Below, in pieces: positions 19,103-28,808 of a stretch of DNA of 64,000 nt. Made by a program: the position numbers and the translations under genes. Each line of letters begins with the position of its first letter. The first letter of the stretch is position 1. The notes beneath the pieces were generated by a model. The model saw nothing but the letters and a program-made list of their open reading frames with translations, did not search any database and was not told where the DNA came from. Origin of the DNA: Suipraeoptans intestinalis (GTDB lineage: Bacteria > Bacillota > Clostridia > Lachnospirales > Lachnospiraceae); NCBI RefSeq assembly GCF_009696485.1, contig NZ_VULY01000018.1:1103501-1167500 (forward strand). Direction: 5' to 3'.

Positions 19103-20691
19103 ACCTTCATTTCCTTTTTGTATTCACTGGGAAGGCTTCCCGTGTATTGCTTGAACAAATGGGAAAAATAGGAGGGGTTACTGATCCCTACCTGCTCGCA
19201 GATGGCTCCGATGCTGTAGCCTCCCTCCTCCAAAAGCTGCTTCGCCTTTTCCATCCTCTGCTGCAGCAGATATTTCTTGAAGGTCATATGGAACGTATTT
19301 TTAAAGACCCGCCCAAAGTAAACCGGGTTCAGATACACGTGGGACGCCACCGAAACAATGGACAGCTCCTCTTCTTTCAGGTTTGCTTCGATATAAGCCA
19401 AGGCGTCCGCCAGATATTCTTTCCCCTGAACAGGCTCCTCCGCCTGCGTCATTCCCTTTCTGGCCTCTATGGATTCACACAGGATCCGATAGCACACGTC
19501 TACCGCCTTCGCCGCGTTCAGGCTCTTCATATTCACATAATAGCTTTGAAATTTTTCCTTGACTTCCTCCGTCATCCCATAGGATCCCTGGATCATCAGC
19601 TCCGTTTTCAGCATAACCTTATGAAGATGCTGCTCCTGCAGGTGTTCTTCTCTTGGCAGCAGATAGAGAAATTGCACAAAGGCCTCCTTCAGATCCTCCT
19701 GGCTGTTTTTCCGGATCGAATAGACCACCCGGGTCTCTGCGTCCGCCAGATAAGATCCCTCTTCCCGTTCTTTGGCCTTCAGGAATCTCAGATCATTTCC
19801 ACCTGCCGTCCCCGCTTTTAGAAATAGTTTCGTTGCTTCTTCTGTGCTTTTCTTTAATCCCCGAATCCCTTTATACGGCTTGGAAATGGCGGCTACCACG
19901 CGACTTCCTTCTTCCTGTCGCAGCCTGTCTGTCAAGGATTTCAGTCGATGAGCCATGGTGTTGTCCTGTGTCTTGACCAGAAAGACCATCCCTCCCTCTG
20001 CCCCCTCAAAGGGTCTTAAAAACACGTCACCGTTCAGCTCTTCCTCCAGCTTTTCCAAAAAGCTCCGCCGTCTTTTTTCATATTCTCCGGCGTTAATGAT
20101 CTTATCTGCAATATCAATATCCGTGCAAAGGGCAAGAAATCCGTCTTTTTCTTCCAACACCCCTCCGATGGTTTCAAATACTTCCTCCAGCTTTTCCTCT
20201 GAGATCAGGTCATAGATGTACTTCTCTACCAGTACCTGTAAAAAGCTGGTTTCGTCTTTTCTCAGGATCTTTTCATACGATTCATATTTTTGCTCCGTTT
20301 CGATCTGACGCAGGCATACCTGATAGGCTCCGGTCATGGTCTCCTCCAGCTTCTTTTCTTCAATGGGCTTCAGCAGATATGCATAGGCTCCCAGGTCGCA
20401 GGCCTGCTGTGCATATTCAAAGTCCCGGTACGCACTCAGGACAATGAACAGACTGTCGATCCCCTCTTTTTTTGCCTCTTCCATGACCATAAGTCCTGTC
20501 ATCTGTTTCATGCGGATGTCTGTCAGTACCACCTGCGGTCTGATGCTGCGGATCACCTCCAGCGCCTGTTCCCCGCTTTGTGCGGATCCCGCCACTTCAA
20601 ATCCCATTCCTTCCCAGTCATAGGTGGTCAAAAGTCCCTGAAGCAGGATCGGTTCATCATCTACCACCACCAGTTTCAGCAGCTTTTTCAT
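19099..20691 (-). CDS. Response regulator with AraC-type DNA-binding domain, YesN type
   Basis: 530 residues from the ATG at 20691 (MKKLLKLVVVDDEP), which is 6 bases after GGGAGGG; an ATG two codons earlier is too close to that site. The receiver domain shows D11-D12 and the phosphorylation site D58 (VLTDIRM), with the conserved lysine in LLKPIEE. A long middle region of unknown fold follows, then two AraC-type helix-turn-helix units at the C-terminus (IVSVASHVYLNPVYFGRVFK and IGAICEQVGISNPSYFSHLF). It partners with the overlapping kinase gene. Confidence 0.93.
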   Translation of the reverse strand: MKKLLKLVVVDDEPILLQGLLTTYDWEGMGFEVAGSAQSGEQALEVIRSIRPQVVLTDIRMKQMTGLMVMEEAKKEGIDSLFIVLSAYRDFEYAQQACDLGAYAYLLKPIEEKKLEETMTGAYQVCLRQIETEQKYESYEKILRKDETSFLQVLVEKYIYDLISEEKLEEVFETIGGVLEEKDGFLALCTDIDIADKIINAGEYEKRRRSFLEKLEEELNGDVFLRPFEGAEGGMVFLVKTQDNTMAHRLKSLTDRLRQEEGSRVVAAISKPYKGIRGLKKSTEEATKLFLKAGTAGGNDLRFLKAKEREEGSYLADAETRVVYSIRKNSQEDLKEAFVQFLYLLPREEHLQEQHLHKVMLKTELMIQGSYGMTEEVKEKFQSYYVNMKSLNAAKAVDVCYRILCESIEARKGMTQAEEPVQGKEYLADALAYIEANLKEEELSIVSVASHVYLNPVYFGRVFKNTFHMTFKKYLLQQRMEKAKQLLEEGGYSIGAICEQVGISNPSYFSHLFKQYTGSLPSEYKKEMKV

Positions 20692-20734
20692 CTTCATCCC
20701 TCCCGTTCCCTTCTCTGTAGAACAGTGTACCACA

Positions 20735-20785
20735 AAAACAGCCTCACTGCATCCGGCTTTCGCTTTGATGCAATGAGGCTGCAAA
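20735..20785 (-). terminator. Terminator of the glycine/folate operon
   Basis: A 13-bp stem with one mismatch (AGCCTCACTGCAT with ATGCAATGAGGCT) lies between the folD stop and the response regulator start. On the minus strand it is followed by GTTTTTG. It separates the riboswitch operon from the sugar genes. Confidence 0.75.
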
Positions 20786-20799
20786 GGTAAGATAAGAAG

Positions 20800-21657
20800 T
20801 CATTCGTTGTCCGTCTGTCTTTCGGCGGCCTGCACCACATGCTTTGCCAGAACGGAAGTGGTGATACTCCCCACTCCTCTTGGCACCGGGCTGATATGAG
20901 AGGCCTGCTCCTGCACCGTCTCAAAATCCACATCTCCCCACATGTTGCCTTCTTCATCTACGTTAATCCCTACATCCGCTACCACGGCTTGCTCTCCCAC
21001 CATGTCCTGTGTAATCATTCTGGCCTTTCCGGCGGCCGCCACCAGGATTTCTGCCTCTCGGCATACCCCGGGGAGATCTCTGGTCCTGGTGTGACAGATC
21101 GTCACAGTGGCATGCCGCTTCAAAAGCAGCATGGAAAGAGGTCTTCCTACCACCATACTCCGCCCTACTACCACCACCCGTTTTCCGGAAAGGGGGATTT
21201 TATAGTGATCCAGAAGTTCGATCACCGCCTCCGCCGTACAGGGCGCATAGCCGGTATCGTCTCCCGCAAATACCTTGGCCACATTGGCCGGGCACATCCC
21301 GTCCATATCCTTCCCGGGATCCACGATCCTCTTAGCGGCCTCTTCGTTCAGATGTCCGGGCAGAGGACGAAACAGCAGGATGCCATGCACCCGGCCGTCT
21401 TCGTTCAGTTCTTTCAGCTTTTCCTCAAAGATTTCCTGCCGGATGTCCCGGGGAAGCTCTACTGTACGGCAGTCGATCCCCAGAAGCTCCATCCGCTTTT
21501 TTGCCCCCCGTTCATAGGCAAGGTCATCCGGTCTGGCTCCCACTCGCAGGATGGCAAGACAGGGGCTCACTCCCTTTTCCTTCAGACCTGCCACTCTTTG
21601 AAGCAGCTCTTCTTTCATGGCATTTGCCACATCCGCACCTTTCATTACTATGCCCAT
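20800..21657 (-). CDS. folD: Methylene-THF dehydrogenase / methenyl-THF cyclohydrolase
   Basis: 285 residues, normal for FolD. It oxidises 5,10-methylene-THF to methenyl-THF with NAD(P)+ and can open it to 10-formyl-THF. The folate-side block GILLFRPLPGHLNEEA, the DGMCPAN segment, the dinucleotide site VVVGRSMVVGRPLSMLLL and the C-terminal PVPRGVGSIT are seen; the last two differ slightly from common FolD (PGGVGPMT). The start ATG at 21657 has AGGAGG at good spacing. It is last in the operon led by the glycine riboswitch. Confidence 0.93.
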   Translation of the reverse strand: MGIVMKGADVANAMKEELLQRVAGLKEKGVSPCLAILRVGARPDDLAYERGAKKRMELLGIDCRTVELPRDIRQEIFEEKLKELNEDGRVHGILLFRPLPGHLNEEAAKRIVDPGKDMDGMCPANVAKVFAGDDTGYAPCTAEAVIELLDHYKIPLSGKRVVVVGRSMVVGRPLSMLLLKRHATVTICHTRTRDLPGVCREAEILVAAAGKARMITQDMVGEQAVVADVGINVDEEGNMWGDVDFETVQEQASHISPVPRGVGSITTSVLAKHVVQAAERQTDNE

Positions 21658-21666
21658 AGCTTCCTC

Positions 21667-22293
21667 CTAGCGAATCTTTTCTAATACGGCAAGATAGATC
21701 TCCTCTTTCAGCGTCCTCGCTTCCCTAATCAAGGCATCCGCCTCTGCGTTCAGCTTTGCCGCCTGCTCCTTTTCCTGCATCAGTCTGGTATTGATGTATA
21801 TGTTGAGAGAGGCGCCTTCCAGCGCCGCCTGCGCAAACAGGATCCCGACTCCCACATCACTGATGGCGATCCTGCTGCCCTTTTCTCCCAAAATCCGTAA
21901 AAGCTCCATCACCTGCCGGACCGTCTGCATGATCTGCAGGGGAACCCGGCTGGCTTCATACAAGGCTGCCTCCATGATTCTTGCCCGCTCTGCCTTCTCT
22001 TCCTCCGTCTCTCTGGGAAGTCCATACGCTCTGGAAAGAGGTGCAAATGCTTTTGCATCCTCATCTGTCAGGCGTATCAGTTCCTTTTGGAGCGTCAGAA
22101 GCCGCTCTTTTGTTTCTAAGATTTCTTCCTCCACCGCCGCATAGGTTTTCTTCCCTGCCGTCAGGTTGGCTACCATCATTCCCAGCGCAGAAGCAAACGC
22201 CCCCACCGCCGCTGAGGCGCCTCCGCCTCCCGGCACCGGCTCCTTCGAAGATAAGGCTTCCAGAAAGTCTGTTATTTTTTGTTCCAGCATCAT
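21667..22293 (-). CDS. fchA: Cyclodeaminase/cyclohydrolase family protein
   Basis: 208 residues of the FTCD_C (formiminotransferase-cyclodeaminase C-terminal) family, with the typical opening ITDFLEALSSKEPVPGGGGA. In glycine and purine fermenters the homologue FchA is methenyl-THF cyclohydrolase. Here it lies between fhs and folD, 9 bases from folD, so methenyl-THF cyclohydrolase is the likely role rather than histidine breakdown, for which no partner genes are present. The start has GGAGA upstream. Confidence 0.87.
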   Translation of the reverse strand: MMLEQKITDFLEALSSKEPVPGGGGASAAVGAFASALGMMVANLTAGKKTYAAVEEEILETKERLLTLQKELIRLTDEDAKAFAPLSRAYGLPRETEEEKAERARIMEAALYEASRVPLQIMQTVRQVMELLRILGEKGSRIAISDVGVGILFAQAALEGASLNIYINTRLMQEKEQAAKLNAEADALIREARTLKEEIYLAVLEKIR

Positions 22294-22306
22294 ATGTCTA
22301 TTCTCC

Positions 22307-23986
22307 TTAAAACAGTCCTGAGATCACTCCGTCTGCATCGACGTCGATCTTCTCCGCTGCCGGTACTTTGGGAAGTCCCGGCATCTTCATGATGTCGCCG
22401 GTCAACGCCACCAAAAAGCCCGCTCCCGCCGACGCTGTGATATCCCGGATGGTGATCTTAAAGTTTTCCGGACGCCCCAGCTTCTTTGCATCATCTGTCA
22501 GGGAATATTGGTTTTTCGCCATGCAGATGGGCAGCCCTGCCAGGCCTATTTCTTCAAAGTTCTTCAGCTCCTTTGCCGCCTTCGGTGAAAATTCCACTCC
22601 GGAAGCCCCGTATACTCTGGTTGCAATGGCCTCGATCTTTTCCCGGATCGATCCGTTCACATCATAGACATACTCCATGGTGCTTTCTCCTTCACAGAGA
22701 CGAACCACTTCTTTTGCCAGTTCCTCCCCGCCTTCTCCACCTTTTGCCCACACTTCGGACAGCGCTACATTGGCTCCCAGTTTTTTGCAGGATTCTCTTA
22801 CCAGCTCCAGTTCTGCCCTGGTATCTGTAGGAAAGGCATTGATGGCTACCACCACCGGCAGTTTATATACATTCGTAATATTCTCAATATGCTTCAGCAG
22901 GTTGGGAAGTCCCTTTTCCAGCGCTTCCAGGTTCTCCTGCGCCAGATCTGCCTTCGGAACCCCGCCGTTATATTTCAGCGCTTTGATCGTTGCCACCAGC
23001 ACCACGGCGTTGGGTCTGATACCGGACATGCGGCACTTGATGTCCAGGAATTTCTCTGCCCCCAGATCTGCCCCAAAGCCGGCCTCCGTGATCATATAGT
23101 CCGCCAGCTTGATCCCCATTTTTGTGGCGATCACACTGTTACAGCCATGGGCGATATTGGCAAAGGGACCGCCATGGATAAAGGCAGGCGTACCTTCCAG
23201 CGTCTGTACCAGATTCGGTTTCAGCGCATCCTTTAACAGGGCTGCCACCGCTCCTTCTGCGTGCAGATCTCCCGCCGTTACCGGCTTTCCGCTTCTGGAA
23301 TACGCCACGATGATTCTGGACACCCGTTCCTTCAGATCCAAGATATCGTTGGACAGGCAGAAGATGGCCATGATCTCGGAAGCCACGGTAATATCAAACC
23401 CATCCTGTCTGGTCACTCCGTCTGCTTTTCCCCCCAGTCCGTCCACAACGCAGCGAAGCTGCCGGTCATTCATGTCCACGCACCTTCTCCACGCCACTCG
23501 ATTGGTATCAATATCCAGAGCATTTCCCTGATGAATGTGGTTGTCCAGCATGGCCGCGATCAGGTTGTTGGCTGCTCCGATGGCGTGCAGGTCTCCGGTG
23601 AAGTGGAGATTGATATCCTCCATGGGAACCACCTGCGCATAGCCGCCTCCGGCAGCGCCTCCTTTTACTCCGAACACCGGCCCAAGAGAGGGTTCGCGAA
23701 GAGCCACCATGGTCTTATGACCCAAACGGTTCATGGCGTCTGCCAATCCGATGGTCGTGGTAGTTTTTCCTTCCCCGGCCGGAGTCGGGTTGATCGCCGT
23801 TACCAGCACCACTTTTGCGTCTTTTCGATGGATCAGTTCTTCCTGGTAGTAGCAATAATCGATCTTTGCCTTATATTTTCCATAGTTTTCCACATACTGA
23901 TCCGGAATCCCTATGGAATCTGCTATCTGATTAATAACCTGCATCTCTGCTTCCTGTGCGATTTCAATATCACTTTTAAATCCCAT
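22307..23986 (-). CDS. fhs: Formate--tetrahydrofolate ligase
   Basis: 559 residues, as usual. It interconverts 10-formyl-THF + ADP + phosphate with formate + THF + ATP. The P-loop [18 protein letters not shown] lies near residue 70, followed by [19 protein letters not shown] and [15 protein letters not shown] take the ATG at 23986, 8 bases after AGGTGG; a GTG four codons earlier overlaps that site. In this operon the enzyme can run toward formate and give ATP by substrate-level phosphorylation from glycine-derived C1 units. Confidence 0.96.
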   Translation of the reverse strand: MGFKSDIEIAQEAEMQVINQIADSIGIPDQYVENYGKYKAKIDYCYYQEELIHRKDAKVVLVTAINPTPAGEGKTTTTIGLADAMNRLGHKTMVALREPSLGPVFGVKGGAAGGGYAQVVPMEDINLHFTGDLHAIGAANNLIAAMLDNHIHQGNALDIDTNRVAWRRCVDMNDRQLRCVVDGLGGKADGVTRQDGFDITVASEIMAIFCLSNDILDLKERVSRIIVAYSRSGKPVTAGDLHAEGAVAALLKDALKPNLVQTLEGTPAFIHGGPFANIAHGCNSVIATKMGIKLADYMITEAGFGADLGAEKFLDIKCRMSGIRPNAVVLVATIKALKYNGGVPKADLAQENLEALEKGLPNLLKHIENITNVYKLPVVVAINAFPTDTRAELELVRESCKKLGANVALSEVWAKGGEGGEELAKEVVRLCEGESTMEYVYDVNGSIREKIEAIATRVYGASGVEFSPKAAKELKNFEEIGLAGLPICMAKNQYSLTDDAKKLGRPENFKITIRDITASAGAGFLVALTGDIMKMPGLPKVPAAEKIDVDADGVISGLF

Positions 23987-24043
23987 ATCGTCTGCCACCT
24001 TTCTGTCTTATACGCTTCTTTTGAAACTGCTGCAATCCCTAAA

Positions 24044-25453
24044 CTATTGTGGTTTCTTCTTCGGCATGATGTGTACCGCTTCTCCCACAGCGTCCTCCAG
24101 CGCTTCTCCCACGCCTTCGTTGTAGGTGGGGTGCACACGCATTCCCTTCAGCATCTGGTCCGCCGTCATCCGATTGGCAATGGCCGTCACAAACTCTCCG
24201 ATCATATCCGTTGCCCTGGCGCACATCATCTGCGCTCCCAGAACCTTCTGTGTTCCTTCCTCTGTCACAACCTTGATAAATCCTCGTTCTTCTTTGGTGA
24301 TCAGAGATTTTCCGTTGGCGCTCATGACAAATTTCCCGGTTTTTACCGGAATCCCCTTTTCCTTTGCCACCTCTTCCGTGATTCCTACCGCCGCGATCTC
24401 CGGATCGGTATATACGCAGCCCGGAACCAGGCCGGTATCTACCGTAACCGCTTTGCCTGCCAGATGCTCCGCCACATAGATTCCCTGGGCGCTGGACAGG
24501 TGTGCCAGTTGCATTCCTTTGATCAGGTCTCCGATGGCATACACGCCTTCCACACTGGATGCAAAGTTCTCATCTACCACCACTCTGCCTTTTTCCAGAA
24601 CAAGGTCTACCCCTTCTCCCAGCAGTCCGTCCGTATTGGGGATCCTTCCCACTGCACACAGTACATACTGTGCCGAAACCCTGACTTCTTTTTCTTTCTC
24701 CAGGAATACACAGGCGTACCCGTCTTCCTCCTGCTCCACTCTCTGTACCGCTGCGGAAGTAAATACCTCCACGCCCCGTTTTTTCAGGATCATCCGCAGG
24801 TTCTGGGAGATTTCCCTGTCCTCCATGTTGGGAAGCAGTCTTGCCATGGCTTCCACGATCGTCACCTTACATCCCAGATTGGCGTAAACACTGGCAAATT
24901 CCACGCTGATCACGCCACCGCCTATGATCACGAGACTATCCGGAACCTCCCGGAGCCGGAACAGTTCATCGCTGGTCAAAACGCCCGGAAGCTCCATTCC
25001 CGGAATCGGCAGCAGAAACGGTTTGGAGCCGGTAGCCAAAACGATCCTCTCTCCTTCATAGCAGGTCTCTCCCGCTTCAGAGACTACCCGAACCACTTTG
25101 CCCTTTTCCAGTCTCCCTTTCCCTTTGAGAAGGGTAACTCCGTTTCCCTTTAAAAGGGCTTCTACCCCCTGGCAAAGCTGCTCTGTCACACCCTCCTTGT
25201 ACGCCAGGATCTTTCCATAATCATACCGGACCTCCGATGCAAAAACGCCAAACTGCTCACTTTCTTTCATCTCCCGATAGACGGAAGAAGCGTGTACCAT
25301 TGCCTTCGCCGGAATACATCCCCGGTTCAGACAGGTGCCTCCTACTTCTCTGTCCTCCACGACGGCGGTGCGAAGCCCCGCTTTGGCGGCCTGGATTCCG
25401 CAGACGTAGCCTCCCGGTCCTGCTCCCACGATAATTACATCATATTTTTCCAT
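24044..25453 (-). CDS. lpdA: Dihydrolipoyl dehydrogenase (glycine cleavage L protein)
   Basis: 469 residues. FAD site VDVIIVGAGPGG-like start (YDVIIVGAGPGG), redox disulfide in GGTCLNRGCIPAK (C41 and C46), NAD site VIIGGGVISVEFASVYANLG, and the C-terminal HPTYNE with the catalytic His/Glu pair. There is no attached lipoyl domain. It reoxidises the dihydrolipoyl arm of GcvH with NAD+. It is placed between gcvPB and fhs in the operon, so it is most likely dedicated to glycine cleavage rather than to a 2-oxoacid dehydrogenase. Confidence 0.95.
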   Translation of the reverse strand: MEKYDVIIVGAGPGGYVCGIQAAKAGLRTAVVEDREVGGTCLNRGCIPAKAMVHASSVYREMKESEQFGVFASEVRYDYGKILAYKEGVTEQLCQGVEALLKGNGVTLLKGKGRLEKGKVVRVVSEAGETCYEGERIVLATGSKPFLLPIPGMELPGVLTSDELFRLREVPDSLVIIGGGVISVEFASVYANLGCKVTIVEAMARLLPNMEDREISQNLRMILKKRGVEVFTSAAVQRVEQEEDGYACVFLEKEKEVRVSAQYVLCAVGRIPNTDGLLGEGVDLVLEKGRVVVDENFASSVEGVYAIGDLIKGMQLAHLSSAQGIYVAEHLAGKAVTVDTGLVPGCVYTDPEIAAVGITEEVAKEKGIPVKTGKFVMSANGKSLITKEERGFIKVVTEEGTQKVLGAQMMCARATDMIGEFVTAIANRMTADQMLKGMRVHPTYNEGVGEALEDAVGEAVHIMPKKKPQ

Positions 25454-25471
25454 CTTTCCTCTCCCTCATAC

Positions 25472-25516
25472 AGCAGACGCCTTTCCGAAAACCATTTTTA
25501 CGGGAAGGCGCCTGCT
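25472..25516 (-). promoter_or_regulatory. Intercistronic hairpin between gcvPB and lpdA
   Basis: A long stem with two mismatches (AGCAG and CGCCTT on the left, AAGGCG and CTGCT on the right) fills most of the 75-base gap. No T run follows, so it is more likely an mRNA stability or processing element than a terminator. Confidence 0.45.
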
Positions 25517-25528
25517 GCCATTCCGTCT

Positions 25529-26962
25529 CTACTCTTTTGGGAACTCATATCGTAGCACCGGATTTCTTGCGGCTCCCACCTCGTCCAGTCTGGTAACCGG
25601 CGTTTCCATCGGAGCCTGGTGCAGCTGTTCGGCATCTTTCAGAGCCGTCTCGTGCAGTTTTCTCAGTACCGCCACCGCCTCATCCAGCGTTTCTCTGGAT
25701 TCGGTTTCCGTAGGCTCGATCATCAGAGCTTCCTCTACGATCAAAGGAAAATACATGGTGGGCGGATGGATCCCGTTATCCAGCAAGCCTTTTGCAATAT
25801 CCATCGCTGTCGCTCCAACAGATTTCTTCAGATCGGAAAGGCTCATGACAAACTCGTGCATACAGGTTTCGTCGTATGCCATGGTGTAGATATCTTTCAG
25901 CTTGTTTTTCATATAGTTGGCGTTCAGCACCGCATTCTGGCTGGACGCCAGAATCCCTTCTTTTCCCAGGGTCATCACATACGTCAATGCCCTGACATCC
26001 ACCAGGAAGTTGCCGTAGAAGGTCCGAAGCTCCCCGATGCTGTCCTTTGCTTTCTTCCGTACCAGGCTTTCCTCTCTTTCGATCAGGAAGGATGGCAGGA
26101 AGGACGCCAGATGCTCCTTGCAGCCTACCGGCCCGCTTCCCGGCCCGCCTCCTCCGTGTGGCGTGGAAAACGTCTTGTGCAGGTTTAGATGGATCACGTC
26201 AAATCCCATGTCTCCCGGCCTGACTGTTCCCATAATGGCATTGAGGTTGGCTCCGTCGTAGTAGCACTGTCCGCCGCACTCATGTACCAGTCTGGTGATC
26301 TCCAGAATATTTTTATCAAACAGTCCTACGGTATTGGGATTGGTCAGCATCAGTCCTGCCACATCGTCTCCCAAAGCCGCCTTTAACTTGTCCATATCCA
26401 CACATCCGTCTGCTCCGGAAGGGATGCTGACTACCGAATAGCCCGCCATCACAGCACTTGCCGGGTTGGTTCCGTGCGCAGAGTCCGGCACCAGAATCTT
26501 GGTCCGCCTCTCTTCTCCCCGGCTTTTATGGTATGCCTTGATGAGAAGAAGTCCGGCAAATTCTCCATGGGCCCCGGCTGCCGGCTGAAAAGACATGCGA
26601 TCCATTCCTGTAATCTCGCACAGGTATTCTTCCAGCGTCTTAAAAACATCCAGACACCCCTGTATCGTATGCTCCGGCTGCAGCGGATGGATCTCTGTAA
26701 ATTCCGGAAGCGCCGCCATATCTTCATTGATCTTGGGATTGTACTTCATGGTACAGGATCCCAATGGATAAAAGCCGTCATTGACTCCATGGCATTTTTT
26801 CGCCAGCTCCGTATAATGTCTGCTGATCTCGGTTTCCGACAGATGGGGCAGACGAGGCGGCTGCTCTCTCCTGTCCGACTCCCTTGGCAGACAGGGTTTT
26901 ACATCGCATTCCGGAAACAAATCCAGGCCTCTTCCTTCTTTTCCCTTTTCAAATATCAGCAT
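25529..26962 (-). CDS. gcvPB: Glycine dehydrogenase (decarboxylating) subunit 2
   Basis: 477 residues. It carries the pyridoxal phosphate lysine in HLNLHKTFSTPHGGGG. Other typical blocks are YPLGSCTMKYNPK near the N-terminus and NPNTVGLFDKNI. With GcvPA it forms the two-subunit P protein, which decarboxylates glycine and passes aminomethyl to GcvH. It starts 3 bases after the gcvPA stop. The split P protein is the usual form in Clostridia and archaea. Confidence 0.97.
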   Translation of the reverse strand: MLIFEKGKEGRGLDLFPECDVKPCLPRESDRREQPPRLPHLSETEISRHYTELAKKCHGVNDGFYPLGSCTMKYNPKINEDMAALPEFTEIHPLQPEHTIQGCLDVFKTLEEYLCEITGMDRMSFQPAAGAHGEFAGLLLIKAYHKSRGEERRTKILVPDSAHGTNPASAVMAGYSVVSIPSGADGCVDMDKLKAALGDDVAGLMLTNPNTVGLFDKNILEITRLVHECGGQCYYDGANLNAIMGTVRPGDMGFDVIHLNLHKTFSTPHGGGGPGSGPVGCKEHLASFLPSFLIEREESLVRKKAKDSIGELRTFYGNFLVDVRALTYVMTLGKEGILASSQNAVLNANYMKNKLKDIYTMAYDETCMHEFVMSLSDLKKSVGATAMDIAKGLLDNGIHPPTMYFPLIVEEALMIEPTETESRETLDEAVAVLRKLHETALKDAEQLHQAPMETPVTRLDEVGAARNPVLRYEFPKE

Positions 26963-26965
26963 CCA

Positions 26966-28282
26966 CTACACCTCCTTTACGATGGCTGCCGCCCGGTCTA
27001 TCTCTTCTTTCGTATTGACCTCTGTGCAGCACCACAAAATCCTGTGTCCGTCAAGGGGATATCCTCCCAGAATATCCTGCTCTTCCAGCGCCTGCAGGAT
27101 CTCCTCCGAAGATTTTTCTGAAGTTGTAACGAATTCATGGAAAAACTCTCCCCCATTCTCTATGGTAAGGCCTGCTTTTTCCAGTTCCTCTGCCATATAA
27201 TGCGCCTTGGAGGTACAAAGAGACGCCACCTTCTCCAGTCCTTTGCTTCCCACCGAAGCCAGGTACACTCCCACTCCCAGCGCACAAAGCGCATGGTTGG
27301 AACAGATGTTGCTGGATGCCTTCTCTCTTCGGATATGCTGCTCTCTTGCCTGCAGTGTCAGCACATAGCCGATCTTCCCATTATGGTCCGTGGTCTGTCC
27401 CACGATCCTTCCCGGAAGTCTTCTGGTCAGCGCAGATACGCATGCCATAAAGCCGCAGTAAGGCCCGCCAAATCCCAGCGGCAGCCCCAGAGACTGCCCT
27501 TCGCCAACGGCAATATCTGCGCCGTATTCTCCGGGCGTTTTCAGAATCCCCAGAGAAATGGGATTCACACTCATGATATATTTGGCTCCCGCCTCATGTA
27601 CTGCTTCCCCGATCTCTTTTGCTTCCTCCAGGTTGCCGTAGAAGTTGGGATGCTGTATCAGCACGCATGCCACATCCTCTGCCAGTAGCGCCTGCAGGGC
27701 CTCCCTGTCTGTCCTTCCGTCTTTTGCGGGAATCTGTGTCAATTCTATCCCGTTGCCGAAACAGTAGGTCCGAACCGCCTCTACGACGAATGGATCTACC
27801 GTTGCCGAAATCAGAGCCGTTTTCCGCTTTCTCTCCCGGCACATCGCCACTGCCTCCGCCGCTGCGCACCCTACGTCATAGACAGATGCATTGGCTACGT
27901 CCATTCCTGTCAGTTCGCAGATCATCGTCTGAAACTCAAAGGTGGCCTGCAAGAGTCCCTGACTGATCTCCGCCTGATACGGCGTGTACGCCGTCATCAT
28001 ATTTTCCTTTGAAAGAACGCTTTTGACCGTGGCCGGAATATAATGCCTGTATGCTCCCGCTCCTCGAAAAACAGTGGGAAACACATGATTTTTTCTTGCC
28101 ATCTCCGTCATTTTCCTGCGAACGGAAAGCTCCGGCATCCCTTCCGGGATCCCCAGTTCTCTTTGCAGCTTCACTTCATCCGGAACATGTGCATATAGTT
28201 CTTCCATCGTCTGGAACCCTATCTCCTCCAGCATCTGCTTCTGTTCCTTTTCCGTACCCGGAATATAAATTCCCATAAGCAT
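26966..28282 (-). CDS. gcvPA: Glycine dehydrogenase (decarboxylating) subunit 1
   Basis: 438 residues, the non-PLP-lysine half of the split P protein. Family blocks are YIPATVKSVLSKENMMTAYTPYQ-like sequence near residue 100 (FRGAGAYRHYIP, TPYQAEISQGLLQATFEFQT) and GGPYCGFMAC. Two close ATG codons, 28282 and 28276, are possible starts; both follow AGGCGG. It lies between gcvH and gcvPB in the riboswitch operon. Confidence 0.96.
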   Translation of the reverse strand: MLMGIYIPGTEKEQKQMLEEIGFQTMEELYAHVPDEVKLQRELGIPEGMPELSVRRKMTEMARKNHVFPTVFRGAGAYRHYIPATVKSVLSKENMMTAYTPYQAEISQGLLQATFEFQTMICELTGMDVANASVYDVGCAAAEAVAMCRERKRKTALISATVDPFVVEAVRTYCFGNGIELTQIPAKDGRTDREALQALLAEDVACVLIQHPNFYGNLEEAKEIGEAVHEAGAKYIMSVNPISLGILKTPGEYGADIAVGEGQSLGLPLGFGGPYCGFMACVSALTRRLPGRIVGQTTDHNGKIGYVLTLQAREQHIRREKASSNICSNHALCALGVGVYLASVGSKGLEKVASLCTSKAHYMAEELEKAGLTIENGGEFFHEFVTTSEKSSEEILQALEEQDILGGYPLDGHRILWCCTEVNTKEEIDRAAAIVKEV

Positions 28283-28333
28283 TCACCGCCTCTCTCTGCT
28301 TCTTCTGCCTGCTGTATCCGTCTCTGTATGCTG

Positions 28334-28711
28334 CTAGGCTTCTCCCTCCACAAACGCTTTGTATTCTTCCGCCGTCAACAGCTCTTCTTTTTCTCCCACT
28401 TCTTTTACCTTCACAAACCATGCTCCATACGGCTCCTCATTGATCTTCTCCGGAGCATCCAGAAGCTCTTCATTGATCTCACACACCACTCCGGAAACCG
28501 GAGCATACACATCCGACACCGCCTTTACGGACTCTACATCTGCAAAAGACTCTCCTATCGTCAGTTCATCTCCTTCCTCCGGAAGGTTTACAAACACCAG
28601 ATCTCCCAGCTCTGCCTGTGCAAAATCCGTCAAGCCGATGGTGAAGACTCCTTCCTCTTCTTTTACCCATTCATGTGATTTTGAATACCGTACATCTTCT
28701 CTGAATTCCAT
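28334..28711 (-). CDS. gcvH: Glycine cleavage system H protein
   Basis: 125 residues. The lipoyl lysine is K63 in [12 protein letters not shown]. The start [16 protein letters not shown] is typical. It carries the aminomethyl group between the P, T and L proteins. It lies between gcvT and gcvPA, with a 97-base gap to gcvT that holds nothing I recognise. Confidence 0.97.
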   Translation of the reverse strand: MEFREDVRYSKSHEWVKEEEGVFTIGLTDFAQAELGDLVFVNLPEEGDELTIGESFADVESVKAVSDVYAPVSGVVCEINEELLDAPEKINEEPYGAWFVKVKEVGEKEELLTAEEYKAFVEGEA

Positions 28712-28808
28712 AACCCTTCTCCCTTCTTTTCCTTTTGCCTTGTTTCCTTTCTTCCAACAGGTTCATTTTAATGGATATTGCTCCCTCTGTCTATTCTTAT
28801 CCGCCGTC

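Noticed and set aside
23261..25153. A 630-codon open frame on the plus strand
   Set aside because: Lies opposite fhs and lpdA and is explained by their codon use; no family features.
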